64,000 bases of DNA from Deinococcus marmoris (GTDB lineage: Bacteria; Deinococcota; Deinococci; Deinococcales; Deinococcaceae). This document shows positions 38,595 through 54,158 of the stretch, piece after piece. The translations under genes were made by a program, and so were the position numbers. Below the pieces are notes generated by a model. It saw only the letters and a program-made list of their open reading frames with translations, was not told where the DNA came from and ran no database searches. Position 1 is the first letter of the stretch, and each line of letters starts with the position of its first letter. The stretch is taken from NCBI RefSeq assembly GCF_001949125.1, contig NZ_MSTI01000066.1, positions 62,001-126,000 of the forward strand, given 5' to 3'.

Positions 38595-39280
38595 CGCACG
38601 GCCCGCAGGCATTCGCGTTTGCCCGGCGCTCCGGGTCTGCGTTCCACACTCAGGCCCGCCGCTGCCAGGGCGCGGCGCACATGCCCGGCGGCGCTGTAGG
38701 TGGCCAGCACGCCGCCCGGCGCGAGGGTTCCGGCCAGCCGCGAGATGAAGTCCGGCGTCCAGACCTCCGGGTTACGCGTGGGCGAGAAGCCGTCCAGATA
38801 CAGCGCGGTGGCCCAGTCCTGCGGCAGATCGGCACTGAGGACATCCGCGAAGTGAACGGTCAGGCGCACGTCTTCGGTCTGGGTCTCGAACGGGGCGTGC
38901 GGCCAGCGGTCCAGAACCTCCTGCCACGCCGGATGCTTTGCGCCTACCTCACCCTCTGAAACTGCGCGCAGCAGTTCGGCGGGGGCCGGATCAAATTCGT
39001 AGGCCACGTAGTCCAGCCTCACGCCGCGTGCCACCGCATCTGCCAGAGTGGCGCGGAAGTTGACGCCCAGGCCAAAGCCGATTTCCAGCACCCGTGGGGC
39101 CGGATGCACGTCGGTGCGCGTGCCCTCCACGAAGACATGCCGCGCCTGCGTGTGTGCGCCGTGCCGCGAACCGTATGCCTCGCCGAAACGCAGGTTGTGG
39201 GCCGTGCGTGAGCCGTCGGGCGTCTCGATGATCTGGTGCGGCGGATCGGCGGGCGGCGTGGTGGCTGGCGGCAGGGACAT
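38591..39280 (-). CDS. mnmD: tRNA 5-methylaminomethyl-2-thiouridine methyltransferase MnmD
   Basis: A 229-aa SAM-dependent methyltransferase. The SAM motif is [12 protein letters not shown] (about 65-76), the acidic loop YVAYEFDP, and the family signature [13 protein letters not shown]. It methylates nm5(s2)U34 in tRNA wobble positions. TATCCT lies 8 nt upstream of the ATG, fitting a leaderless mRNA. It is translationally coupled (GTGA overlap) to the FAD oxidase gene. Confidence 0.88.
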   Translation of the reverse strand: MSLPPATTPPADPPHQIIETPDGSRTAHNLRFGEAYGSRHGAHTQARHVFVEGTRTDVHPAPRVLEIGFGLGVNFRATLADAVARGVRLDYVAYEFDPAPAELLRAVSEGEVGAKHPAWQEVLDRWPHAPFETQTEDVRLTVHFADVLSADLPQDWATALYLDGFSPTRNPEVWTPDFISRLAGTLAPGGVLATYSAAGHVRRALAAAGLSVERRPGAPGKRECLRAVR

Positions 39281-39371
39281 CAGCCCTGAGGATAGTGCAG
39301 ACCTGCCGACCTGTTACACGGAGTCCGTGTCAGTCGGAATTCTGGTGACTGGCATGAGTCCTGAACAACGA

Positions 39372-39692
39372 TTACGCCAATCCCAGCAGCTTCCGCACGG
39401 CGAAGCGCACGCGGCCCAGGTTGGCCACTTCATCGAAAGCAGTCAGCAGCACCTGATCGCCGTGGGGGGTCAGCAACACTGGACCGTCATCCACGTCCAG
39501 CACAATTTCCTGCCACGACTCGGCGGCCATCTGGCTTTGCAGGCTGCCTATTACGGCGCGGCCCGCCGCGACCAGACCCAGTTCGCTGCTCATCTGGGCC
39601 TCGGACATTCCGGCGCTGGCGACCACCTCGCCTGTCGGGCTGACCAGCACGGTATGCCGCACGCCGCGCACTTCCAGCAGTGTGGCGATCAC
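39372..39692 (-). CDS. Roadblock/LC7-domain protein (third of three)
   Basis: A 106-aa single-domain protein. The Roadblock pattern runs TLLEVRGVRHTVLVSPTGEV (residues 4-23), then GLVAAGRAVIGSLQ and the late VLLTPHGDQVLLTAFDEVANLGRVRF. Roadblock proteins dimerise and often act as GAPs or scaffolds for small Ras-like GTPases such as MglA. It overlaps the preceding Roadblock gene by 4 nt. No GTPase gene is nearby. Confidence 0.8.
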   Translation of the reverse strand: MIATLLEVRGVRHTVLVSPTGEVVASAGMSEAQMSSELGLVAAGRAVIGSLQSQMAAESWQEIVLDVDDGPVLLTPHGDQVLLTAFDEVANLGRVRFAVRKLLGLA

Positions 39693-40030
39693 GAGCGGTC
39701 CACGCGCGGCAGGCTATCGACTTCCTGCGCCAGCTTGGCCAGGGCCTGCTGGGCGGCGCGGGTGTCGCTGCTGCGGGCCAGCGCCGCGCCCATCATGAAG
39801 TCGCCCACGGCCAGCGCCACCACTTCGATGCGGTCACTGGTGAAGGCCAGACGGGTGACCTCGCCTGCGCCGAGGCGGCGGCCCATGCGGTCGAGGCTGG
39901 TCCTGAGCGAGGCCAGCTCGGCAGCCAGCACCTCGCCGCCGTCACCGTTGGATTCGATGGGCAGGCCGTCGGGGCCGACCAGGGCGGTGGCGATCACACC
40001 GGGAATGTTGTTCAGAACATCGATCTTCAT
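39689..40030 (-). CDS. Roadblock/LC7-domain protein (second of three)
   Basis: A 113-aa protein. IPGVIATALVGPDGLPIESNG (9-29, given by position beyond the core) matches the Roadblock first helix and strand; VTRLAFTSDRIEVVALAVGDF forms the later strands. The start at 40030 has GAGGAA 7 nt upstream; the open frame to 40141 overlaps the upstream gene and is not used. It ends 4 nt inside the third Roadblock gene, so the two products are likely made in matched amounts and may form a heterodimer. Confidence 0.82.
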   Translation of the reverse strand: MKIDVLNNIPGVIATALVGPDGLPIESNGDGGEVLAAELASLRTSLDRMGRRLGAGEVTRLAFTSDRIEVVALAVGDFMMGAALARSSDTRAAQQALAKLAQEVDSLPRVDRS

Positions 40031-40100
40031 GCTTGGTTCCTCGGTGGGTTCGCCACGAATCCGGCCTCTCGGACAACCTGAACCGACAGGGTCAGGACAC

Positions 40101-40451
40101 TCACAGCGTCTGCTCCAGCTTGCGGGCGGCCTCGCGGCCATACAGGCGGGCCTGACCCAGATTGCTGCGGGCGTCCAGGGCCAGCAGCAGAAAGTATTCG
40201 GCGCGGATGGGTTGCAGGTACACGCTCAGGCGTTCGCCGCGCAGGTACAGTTCGCGGGGCTGCCCGGCGTTCAGGGTCTGGGTGTAGGCGGTGCCTGCGG
40301 CCACGAGCAGCCCGGCGTGTTCGGCGATCAGCAAATTGAGGTCCGTATCGGTGATGGAGTGGCCCTCGATCAGCAGGCCGTCCAGCCCGCCAATAGCCGC
40401 CGCCCACGCGCCGTCCACGTCTTTGACCAGTTGGGTGAGGTGAGCAAGCAT
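40101..40451 (-). CDS. Roadblock/LC7-domain protein (first of three)
   Basis: A 116-aa protein. LTQLVKDVDGAWAAAIGGLDGLLIEG is the Roadblock start (residues 5-30), followed by LIAEHAGLLVAAGTAY and LYLRGERLSVYLQPIRAEYFLLLAL. It is the first gene of the triad, about 70 nt before the second. CATGAT lies 6 nt and TATCAT 9 nt before the ATG, so it may be leaderless. It has no extra domain. Role unknown; polarity or signalling by analogy to MglB. Confidence 0.8.
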   Translation of the reverse strand: MLAHLTQLVKDVDGAWAAAIGGLDGLLIEGHSITDTDLNLLIAEHAGLLVAAGTAYTQTLNAGQPRELYLRGERLSVYLQPIRAEYFLLLALDARSNLGQARLYGREAARKLEQTL

Positions 40452-40591
40452 TCTGGGATCATGATACAGACGCTCCCTTTCAAATCACGCACAAATTCCA
40501 TGCCAGCAGTGGGCGAAGCCGAAGAGAGGGAAGCAACACCGTGCATCACGCACGGAACGTGGATTCAGAGGCCGCAAAAATCCGTTCCGGC

Positions 40592-41269
40592 TCAGCCCTT
40601 TATCAACCTGTCACCCAGCGCCGCCGCCTCGGCCTCCGAGAAACCGTAGGCAGCCAGATACGGCCCGACACCGCCCCAGGTTGAGTCCAGATGCGCCAGG
40701 GGCCGCAGAATGTCGTCTGAGATGGTGGGCATGAACGGGGCATCCCGCTTCTGCTGCTCAAGAGTCCGATGTAAACGGCCTCTGCCATAGAAGTCAACCA
40801 GCTCTGGTCCGGTGGCGACGTAGTCGGCAGCAATCCCATCGCGGCTGCGCCCAGCCAGTTCCAGGCACAACGCGGCAATCAATCCAGTGCGGTCCTTTCC
40901 CGCATGGCAGTGGATCAGGACCGGGCCGGGCGGCGCGTCCAGAATCGCGCCCAGGATGTTGACAATGTTATTTGCACCATGATCCAGCAGGGCTATGGAG
41001 TTCAGGGCATTGATGCCTGCCAGATGGGCTTCGTTCAGTTCGCGAACACGGTGAGGCAGGAGCGAAAGATTCAGATATTCCGCCTGACCCAGAAACGGCG
41101 GCGCGTCGATCTTCCGTTCAGCGCGCGTCCGCAGATCGAGAATGCGGCCCAGCTTCAGGGCCAGCAGTTCACCTCTCCCCTCCCCGCTCAGGAAGCTGAG
41201 GTTGCCGCTGCGGTACAGGCCGGGCAGCGGGCGGCGGAAGTTGAGCGCACCGTCGGGAGGGATTGGCAT
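40592..41269 (-). CDS. Tyrosine-protein phosphatase-like protein
   Basis: A 225-aa dual-specificity-type phosphatase (Y_phosphatase3 group). The N-terminal part has LYRSGNLSFL and ILDLRTRAERK; the P-loop is VLIHCHAGKDRTGL with Cys-x5-Arg. A helical C-terminal part follows. No signal peptide is seen. The start at 41269 follows CATTCT by 7 nt, a leaderless arrangement; the upstream frame start at 41287 overlaps it. It faces away from gyrA and may act on phosphoproteins or phosphoinositides; the substrate is not predictable. Confidence 0.85.
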   Translation of the reverse strand: MPIPPDGALNFRRPLPGLYRSGNLSFLSGEGRGELLALKLGRILDLRTRAERKIDAPPFLGQAEYLNLSLLPHRVRELNEAHLAGINALNSIALLDHGANNIVNILGAILDAPPGPVLIHCHAGKDRTGLIAALCLELAGRSRDGIAADYVATGPELVDFYGRGRLHRTLEQQKRDAPFMPTISDDILRPLAHLDSTWGGVGPYLAAYGFSEAEAAALGDRLIKG

Positions 41270-41386
41270 GATGCACAGAATGCCCACCGATCAACCCGCC
41301 CTGAAGCGAGGCGAATCACCGTCTTTGCCGACATTTTCGGGTACAATGGGTCTATTGAGGGAACCCCTTCGGCGGAACGAGATTCA

Positions 41387-41403
41387 TTACGTCAAAAACA
41401 TAA
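41387..41403. promoter_or_regulatory. Radiation/desiccation response motif (RDRM) of gyrA
   Basis: TTACGTCAAAAACATAA is a near-palindromic 17-mer that fits the Deinococcus RDRM (TTATGTCA..GACATAA type). In Deinococcus this site binds the repressor DdrO, which the protease PprI (IrrE) cleaves after irradiation, and gyrA is a known member of that regulon. It covers the -35 and spacer of the putative gyrA promoter. Confidence 0.8.
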
Positions 41404-41408
41404 TGTGC

Positions 41409-41414
41409 TAGAAT
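41409..41414 (+). promoter_or_regulatory. -10 box of gyrA promoter
   Basis: TAGAAT lies 16 nt downstream of TTACGT (41387-41392), which would be the -35 element and is part of the RDRM. The predicted leader is about 75 nt. Confidence 0.6.
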
Positions 41415-41495
41415 CGTTTCACTCCTGGCAGCCGCGCCAGGCCTCCATCACCCCCACATTGCCGGGCGGTTTCAACCCGCCCCGACTGGAGCCAC

Positions 41496-43931
<2,436 letters not shown>

Positions 43932-44254
43932 GCCTGAGCGACTGAGCTTCGAGCATTAACCCACAATTTACAGAGAGGCGGTAGAAAGGGCGTCCGGGGC
44001 AACTGGCTTCGGGCGCTGTTCTCGCTCTGATGGCCTGCTCAATTGCGATTCTGAAGTTTGCTCCAGCGCCCGGCACAAGCTGGAAAAAGACCAGATTGAA
44101 CCTTGACACTCTCTGGACACGTATCACAGATGAAGTCGAGGTGAGAGTGAAACCAGAGACACGAGGCGAGATTTTGCAGTCCAGATCAGTGATTCCGTTC
44201 ATCAGCTCACCGTCAGACTTTGTCAGCTAAACGGTGTTTAAAGAAACAAAAGTG
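43932..44254. other. Intergenic region between gyrA and ddrI
   Basis: I see no convincing gene here. A 66-codon frame at 44030-44230 has no ribosome site and no recognisable features. Direct repeats GTGTTTA occur at about 44234 and 44252, next to the ddrI promoter, and might be a regulator site. Confidence 0.4.
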
Positions 44255-44283
44255 TTTACAAAATTGTAGAGATAGGTTACACT
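44255..44283 (+). promoter_or_regulatory. Promoter of ddrI-like gene
   Basis: TTTACA (44255-44260), a 17-nt spacer and TACACT (44278-44283) form a good sigma-70-type promoter about 67 nt before the start codon. Confidence 0.7.
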
Positions 44284-44349
44284 GTAAGCACGTCGGGAAT
44301 GGCCCCGACCTCCCTATCCCCTACCCAAAACGCCCAGGAGGCGACCACA

Positions 44350-44964
44350 ATGACCCAGACCCAACACAGCACCGCCCGCACCTTCGTCGATACCGTGACC
44401 TACCGCCCCGGAGCTGTCATCCTCTACCCCGGCAAGAGCGACATGCTGTACCGCGTTTCCAGCGGTCTGGTGCGCGTGCATACCATGGACGACGACGGCA
44501 ACGGCCTGACCCTGCGTTATGTCAAGCCCGGCGAGTACTTTGGCGAGGAAGCCCTGGCCGGAGTGAACCGCGCCTACTTTGCCGAAGCCGTGACCGACAG
44601 CAGCATCGACGTGATCAACCCCGCCCTGATGAGCGCCGAGGACAATCTGGTGGTGACCACCCATCTGGTCAAGACCCTGGAACGCGCTTACGAGAGCATC
44701 TACCGGCTGGTGGGCAAGCGCCTGCGCGCCCGCATTGCTGGCGAGCTGCTGGAGCTGAAGGACACGGCCCTGGCCACCCAGACCGAGAACGGCGACACCA
44801 TGATCTACGCCACGCACGACGAACTGGCCGCCGCCGTGGGCAGCGTGCGCGAGACCGTCACCAAGGTGGTGGGCGAGCTGAGCCGCGAAGGCGTGATCAG
44901 CGCGGGCTACGGCAAGATCACCCTCAAGAACGAGAAGGCACTGGCGACCATCGCCGCTGCGTAA
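44350..44964 (+). CDS. ddrI: CRP/FNR-family regulator, DdrI-like
   Basis: A 204-aa regulator. The N-terminal cyclic-nucleotide-binding barrel runs about 15-100 (YRPGAVILYPGKSDMLYRV; YVKPGEYFGEEALAG), a long dimer helix follows, and a winged HTH lies about 155-195 (ATHDELAAAVGSVRETVTKV). GGAGG precedes the ATG at 44350. The sequence looks like DdrI, the damage-response CRP homologue of Deinococcus radiodurans, and like Thermus SdrP; this comparison is from memory. The gene name is therefore likely but not certain. It follows gyrA and has its own promoter and terminator. Confidence 0.78.
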   Translation: MTQTQHSTARTFVDTVTYRPGAVILYPGKSDMLYRVSSGLVRVHTMDDDGNGLTLRYVKPGEYFGEEALAGVNRAYFAEAVTDSSIDVINPALMSAEDNLVVTTHLVKTLERAYESIYRLVGKRLRARIAGELLELKDTALATQTENGDTMIYATHDELAAAVGSVRETVTKVVGELSREGVISAGYGKITLKNEKALATIAAA

Positions 44965-44980
44965 GCCCTCTTAAAACCTG

Positions 44981-45015
44981 CGCCACCTCGGAACTAATCC
45001 GGGGCGGCGTTTTTC
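44981..45015 (+). terminator. Terminator of ddrI-like gene
   Basis: CGCCACCTCGGA and TCCGGGGCGGCG pair with one mismatch around a 5-nt loop, followed by TTTTT. Confidence 0.85.
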
Positions 45016-45126
45016 TGTTCTTTGCGTCCAGAGTTTTGGCGGTGATCCCCTCACCATCGCCGCCTTCGACACCTGTCTCCGCAAGCGGCTGTACCAGTCA
45101 TCCTCAAGGGGAGAGGAAAAAAAGAC

Positions 45127-46017
45127 TCACGCCATCGGCAATTCAACCATGCCTGTACCGCCGTCTTCGCCCCGGCCTTCCATACGGGCCGTCACAGCCA
45201 ATCCTGTCGGCGTTTGCGCCAGCCCGCCCTCCGCCGTTTCGCGCAGTTCGGCGGGCATCATGCGGCCCACGGCAGCCATAGCACCCAGCACCTCGTCGGG
45301 GGGGATGAAGGATTCCAGTTGCGCCAGCGCCAGTTGCGCCGCGCTGACGGCGTGAACGGCGAAGAAGGCGTTGCGGCTGACGCACGGGACTTCCACGTAA
45401 CCTCCCACCGGATCGCAGACCAGACCGATGGTGTTCATCAGGGCCATGCTGGCGGCCTGAATGGCGGCGCGGGGCGTGCCTCCCAGCAGTTCCACGACGG
45501 CGGCGGCAGCCATCGCGGCGCTGGAGCCGATCTCGGCCTGGCAGCCACCCGCCGCGCCGGAGATGAACATGCGCTTGCTGATGGCCTTGCCCACGCCAGC
45601 GGCCAGAATCATCGGGTCCACCAGTCTGTCGTCGGGGATGCCCAAGTGATCGGCCACGCCCAGTAGCGCGCCGGGAATGGTCCCCGCGCTGCCCGCCGTG
45701 GGCGCGGCGACAATGCGGCCCATGCGGGCGTTTTCCTCGTTGACGGCCATCGCGTAGGCCTGCACGCGGCGGATCAGCGGGGCGTTCAGGGCATCGGGGG
45801 AATCCCACAGACCCTTGGCGTTCCAGCCCACCATACCGGTGATACTTTTCGCGCTGCTGTTCAGGCCGCGCTCAATGCTGTCGCGCATCTCGCGGATGCG
45901 GCGGGCCATCTCGTCGCGGATGTCTTGGGGGTCCAGCCCGGTTTCCTGGCAGTCGCGCTCCAGCACCCAGGCCGAGGCAGGGGCGGGGGCGTTCATCAAG
46001 GCTTCAAGGGTAGTCAT
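45127..46017 (-). CDS. sdaAA: L-serine ammonia-lyase, alpha subunit
   Basis: A 296-aa catalytic subunit of the iron-sulfur serine dehydratase. Signatures are [30 protein letters not shown], and cluster-ligand cysteines in [10 protein letters not shown] and [17 protein letters not shown] lies 8 nt before the ATG at 46017; the track-extending TTG upstream is not needed. It deaminates serine to pyruvate. Its partner beta subunit is encoded 8 kb away at 54159, not adjacent. The gene lies 118 nt after hutH on the same strand, so read-through from the hut operon is possible. Confidence 0.93.
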   Translation of the reverse strand: MTTLEALMNAPAPASAWVLERDCQETGLDPQDIRDEMARRIREMRDSIERGLNSSAKSITGMVGWNAKGLWDSPDALNAPLIRRVQAYAMAVNEENARMGRIVAAPTAGSAGTIPGALLGVADHLGIPDDRLVDPMILAAGVGKAISKRMFISGAAGGCQAEIGSSAAMAAAAVVELLGGTPRAAIQAASMALMNTIGLVCDPVGGYVEVPCVSRNAFFAVHAVSAAQLALAQLESFIPPDEVLGAMAAVGRMMPAELRETAEGGLAQTPTGLAVTARMEGRGEDGGTGMVELPMA

Positions 46018-46135
46018 GATCAAGTCCTCCAGATAGGGCGAGAAACAGCGGGATAGAGACCCATGCTAACGCGCCTGTCTGAGTCCTCTAGACGTGTGGA
46101 CCGGAATAGCGTCCATACAGGCCGGACGCTTGGCT

Positions 46136-48817
<2,682 letters not shown>

Positions 48818-48825
<8 letters not shown>

Positions 48826-49729
48826 GGAAAACCTCGCACAGCGTTTCCAGGATCAACCGGGCGACAATCAATTCACTGCGGCCTGTCGGGTCAAGGTTGG
48901 GAGCCAGTTCCACCACGTCCAGAGCGACAATCTGATGTCGGCGGGCCAGGGCCGCGATCAGACGTAGGGCCAGCGCATACGAGAAGCCGTCCGGCTCCGG
49001 GCTGCTGGTGCCGGGCAGCACGGCGGGGTCAAAGGCGTCCACATCCACGCTCAGGTAAACGGGGCGGTCTGGGGGTAGTGCCTCCACGATCCCCGAAAAC
49101 CTAGCCTCTACCTCTTCCATCGGCACCAGCGTATGCCCGCGCGCCCGCGCCGCCGCCACCGCCTCCGGGTCATGGCGCAGGCCACGCAGACCGATGGTGG
49201 TGATGTGGACGAGATTGGGCAGTTCCTCGGCGGCGCGGCGAAAGGGGCTGGAATTGCTGTAGCGCGTGTCGTTGCGCGTGTCGGTGAAATCCAGATGCGC
49301 GTCCAGTTGGATGATGTGCAATTCGGGCTGATCGTCAAAAGCCCTCAGCAATGGATACGACACGCTGTGATCGCCGCCCAGAAAGACGGGAAAGCGGCAA
49401 CGCGCCTTGACCAGCCTCGCCGCTGCGGTGATGCGTTCCCGCGCCAGCTCCGGCTCCAGCGAGGGCAGCACCACATCCCCGGCATCCACGAAGGAAACGT
49501 TTTGCAAACGGGTCACGCCGTCCAGCCCGGTAAAGGGCGGCACGTAGCGCAGGGACGCCTCCCGCAAGGCACGCGGCGCGAAGCGTGCGCCGGGGCGAAA
49601 GCCTAAAGCGATATCGTAGGGAATGCCCAGCACGGCCACGTCCGCAGTCCAGTCGCCGTCCGGCTGCTGAAACGGGGCGCGGGCGAAGGTGGGGATTCCG
49701 GCGTAGGGAAGGTGGGTAGGCTGGCTCAT
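48818..49729 (-). CDS. hutG: Formimidoylglutamase
   Basis: A 303-aa arginase/agmatinase-fold hydrolase. The binuclear manganese motifs are FLGGDHSVSYPL, QLDAHLDFTD and SVDVDAFDPAVLPG. In the hut context it hydrolyses formiminoglutamate to glutamate and formamide; an agmatinase would be the alternative from motifs alone. It overlaps the upstream unknown gene by 4 nt. Confidence 0.9.
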
Positions 49730-50348
49730 CGGCAGAACCTCTGGCGTTCAGTGGGTTCTTCTGGAAGTTTAAATTGTCCGGCTGGTCGCAGGGAAGGGAT
49801 GTGCAGGCGGTAAACCGTCCAGACATCGGTCTCATTCCCCGCGCTGTCGGTGAAGTCTCGCACCGCGACGCACACCAGATTTGGGATCACGTCCAGCCGA
49901 TCCATCCGGGGCAGTTGCCGGACACGGAGGCCGCCGTTGGTGTTCCAGAGTCTCAGGGTGTTGCTGCCCTGCCCGATCAGATACTGCCCGTCTATGGTCC
50001 AGAGAACGTCAACCACGTCGCTGTTCCTGAGGGGGATGATCTGACCAGAGGGCTTGACCAGATGAACTTCCACCGGATCGTGTTTGGGGTTGTTTGAGCT
50101 TTGCACGAAGCCCAGAGCAGTAAACCGTCTGTCCAGACTGGTCCGTTTGAAATGGAGTCGCCAGTCCATCCAGCCTCCATCCGGGTGGGCCTGGGCGGGC
50201 GGGGCGCTGACTTGAATGATCCGCCCATCTGGCAGGGGCACCGGAGTTATGGGAGGCGTGGGCGGCGTTTGCGCCTGGGCCAGCGCCGCAGCCCCGGCGA
50301 TCAGAGCGCAGGCGGTGAGTCTTCCCAACGTTGACAGCGCCAATACGT

Positions 50349-50352
<4 letters not shown>
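49726..50352 (-). CDS. Secreted protein of unknown function inside the hut operon
   Basis: A 208-aa protein with signal peptide ([23 protein letters not shown], by position 5-27). The mature part is beta-rich, with short Trp/Asp-containing repeats ([20 protein letters not shown]) resembling propeller blades, and ends with a lone Cys. I do not recognise a family. It overlaps hutU (ATGA) and hutG (ATGA), so it is translated as part of the operon although histidine breakdown is cytosolic. Confidence 0.7.
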
Positions 50353-52031
<1,679 letters not shown>

Positions 52032-52160
52032 GGAACTATGGTTCGCCTTTAGGGCGCGGAAGTGGAGTGATTTTCCGGGTATGGCGGAAAGTGGCGCTAG
52101 GGTAGGTGCTATGGAGAGACATTCAAGAGAACTTGTTGAAGTCTGGAATTGCCCGGTGGC

Positions 52161-52210
52161 CCCCTCACCCCGTTGCTTCGCAACGCCCCTCTACCCTTGC
52201 GGGAGAGGGG
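52161..52210. repeat. Double hairpin between hutU and iclR
   Basis: CGTTGC-TTC-GCAACG (52171-52185) is followed by CCCCTCT..AGAGGGG (52186-52210). Sequences of this type are often dispersed in GC-rich genomes. A weak, decayed resemblance is seen near 45050-45115. The remaining 52032-52257 sequence shows no clear promoter. Confidence 0.55.
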
Positions 52211-52257
52211 TCAGAGATGAGGCCAAGTCTGTCCTTGTCGCATCCCACACGCCATAA

Positions 52258-53001
52258 ATGCCCCGCACCCATGCCACCGTTGAAGCCGCCGTCCGGGTAC
52301 TGGAACTGTTTGACGCAGACCGCACCGAATGGACGCTTTCAGAATTGGCGCAACACTTAAATCAGCCCACGTCCACGGTGCATGAGCAACTGCAAACGCT
52401 CTCGGCATCGGGACTGCTGGTGCGGGTGGGGCGGGGGCGCTACCGGCTGGGCTGGCGGCTGCTGAAGCTGAGCAGCGCGCTTTACGGTTCACTGCCGTGG
52501 TACGCCCCCGCCCACGACGCGATGGAGCGGCTGGCACGCGGCACACATCTGCTGGCCTTCCTCTGCGTGCTACACGGTGATCAGGTGTTATGCGTGGCCC
52601 GCAGCGTGCAGGGGCGTGACGGGCCTCCCGTGGCCGGAGAACTGGATTTCGAATTGCCTGCCCATGCCACCGCCAGCGGAAAACTGTTGCTGGCGCTGGC
52701 GGGATATCCTCTCCCCCAGCCTTCGCAGACATTTACGGACTTCACACTGGGCACTTCCGCAGCCTGGGACACCGAAACCCGCAGCATCCGCAAACAGAAC
52801 CACGCGCTCAGCCGGGACGAGTGGGCGCTGGGAACGAGCGGGCTGGCCGTGCCGTTGCGTGGCGAGGGCGGCGCGGTGCTGGCAGCGCTGGGCCTCAGCC
52901 TGCCCACGGCGCGGATGACGGCCTCTGAAAGCCTGCTGCGCGCCCTGCACGGCGCGGCGGCAGAGGTGGGGTGGACGCTGGGGTTCCGGGGGGAGGGGTG
53001 A
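52258..53001 (+). CDS. IclR-family transcriptional regulator
   Basis: A 247-aa regulator. The N-terminal winged HTH covers about residues 5-65 (AAVRVLELFDADRTEWTLSE; TSTVHEQLQTLSASGLL). The C-terminal effector domain follows (ATASGKLLLALAG; WALGTSGLAVPLRG). It is divergent from hutU with a 226-nt shared region, so it is the likely regulator of histidine utilisation, responding to an intermediate such as urocanate. That role is inferred from position; the usual HutC belongs to GntR. Confidence 0.88.
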   Translation: MPRTHATVEAAVRVLELFDADRTEWTLSELAQHLNQPTSTVHEQLQTLSASGLLVRVGRGRYRLGWRLLKLSSALYGSLPWYAPAHDAMERLARGTHLLAFLCVLHGDQVLCVARSVQGRDGPPVAGELDFELPAHATASGKLLLALAGYPLPQPSQTFTDFTLGTSAAWDTETRSIRKQNHALSRDEWALGTSGLAVPLRGEGGAVLAALGLSLPTARMTASESLLRALHGAAAEVGWTLGFRGEG

Positions 53002-53099
53002 TGCGCCCACGCGCACCGACGCCTACACTTTTGCCATGTCCTTTCCGGTGACGCTCGTGGGGCGACACCTTCACTTGGCCGGGCGGACAGAGGGTGAAC

Positions 53100-54098
53100 A
53101 TGCGAAACAGACCTGGCCTTCCGTCCGCCGTTGCTCCCGTGTTGCTCGGCCTGCTGGCCTCCAGTGCCGGGGCCGCGCCGCTGCCCACCACCACACTGAC
53201 GCCGAAAGGGGCGACGTACAGCGTTCAGGTTGCCCCCGTCCCGCCGGGGTATACCCAGACCTTTCCGCTGGCCCTGAACAATAAGGGTGCGGTGCTGCTC
53301 GCCGCCGTGCAGGGCAAGACTCCCGACGCCCTGTTCGTGTGGTCTGGCGCGGCCCTCAAGCCCGTCACGCTGCCTGCCGCCGCCAGGGGCGGGGAAGTGT
53401 CCAGCTCGGCGGGGCGGCACTGTCTGGCAGACGACGGGCGCATGGTCATCAACACCTTCAACGACACGCCGCCGCTGTATTACGACGGCAAGACCTTCAG
53501 CCCCATCGCCTTTCCGGGCACGGGAACGCACGGGCTGTTCGTGGGCGTTCGGGGGTGTTCCTCCAACCTGAACGTCGTCGCCTCGGCCCAGACCGGGGGC
53601 GCGAGTTACCTGTGGAAGCCGGGCGGCAAGATCATCCCGCTGGGTCAGGTCTACGCCACGGCGGTCAATGCGGCGGGAGATGTGGTGTCCAAGAACGGCG
53701 TCTCACAGGGCGCGAAGGTGACGCGGGCCGCAGAAAAGGGCTGGACCCCCGAATTCATCAACGACGCGGGCCTGATCCTCGGCAGCGACGACGACGGCGC
53801 GGCCCTGCACGTCTGGGAGGCGGGCGCGGGCAGGGGGCTGCTGCTGTCGCCGCCCAGAGGCTCAGATACAGTGTTCGTGAATTCGCTGAACAACAGGGGT
53901 CAGGCCGTGGTGAACACCCTAGACACCAACATCTTCCTGTATGACCACGCGGCCCGCAGTTATGCGCCCATCCGGGTGGACGGCTGGAGCCTTTCCTATG
54001 TCAGTGTCATCAACGATCAGGGCTGGTTGCTGGCCTCGGGCCACCCGCTGAACGACGACAGGACCTCACGGGTGCTCCTACTGAAGCCGAAGAAATAG
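53100..54098 (+). CDS. Secreted repeat protein of unknown function
   Basis: A 332-aa exported protein; the signal peptide ends near GLLASSAGAAP. The mature part is a series of short repeats with N(D/N)xGxV-type turns (ALNNKGAVLLAA; AVNAAGDVVSKNG; FINDAGLILGS; SLNNRGQAVVN; VINDQGWLLAS), like HAF-repeat or propeller proteins of the cell envelope. The start at 53100 follows GAGGGTG. Function is unknown; it stands alone between the iclR gene and the convergent sdaAB. Confidence 0.75.
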   Translation: MRNRPGLPSAVAPVLLGLLASSAGAAPLPTTTLTPKGATYSVQVAPVPPGYTQTFPLALNNKGAVLLAAVQGKTPDALFVWSGAALKPVTLPAAARGGEVSSSAGRHCLADDGRMVINTFNDTPPLYYDGKTFSPIAFPGTGTHGLFVGVRGCSSNLNVVASAQTGGASYLWKPGGKIIPLGQVYATAVNAAGDVVSKNGVSQGAKVTRAAEKGWTPEFINDAGLILGSDDDGAALHVWEAGAGRGLLLSPPRGSDTVFVNSLNNRGQAVVNTLDTNIFLYDHAARSYAPIRVDGWSLSYVSVINDQGWLLASGHPLNDDRTSRVLLLKPKK

Positions 54099-54158
54099 GA
54101 AACGGTCTGACGGCCAGGAGACGGGATCGGTCCCTGGCTTTCAGACACACGACGCACC

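Noticed and set aside
39316..39332. Palindrome ACACGGAGTCCGTGT resembling the repeat ends
   Set aside because: Only the end motif is present, without hairpins or a second end; not enough to call a repeat copy.
44030..44230. 66-codon ORF between gyrA and ddrI
   Set aside because: No ribosome site or leaderless box, no recognisable features, and it ends close to the ddrI promoter.
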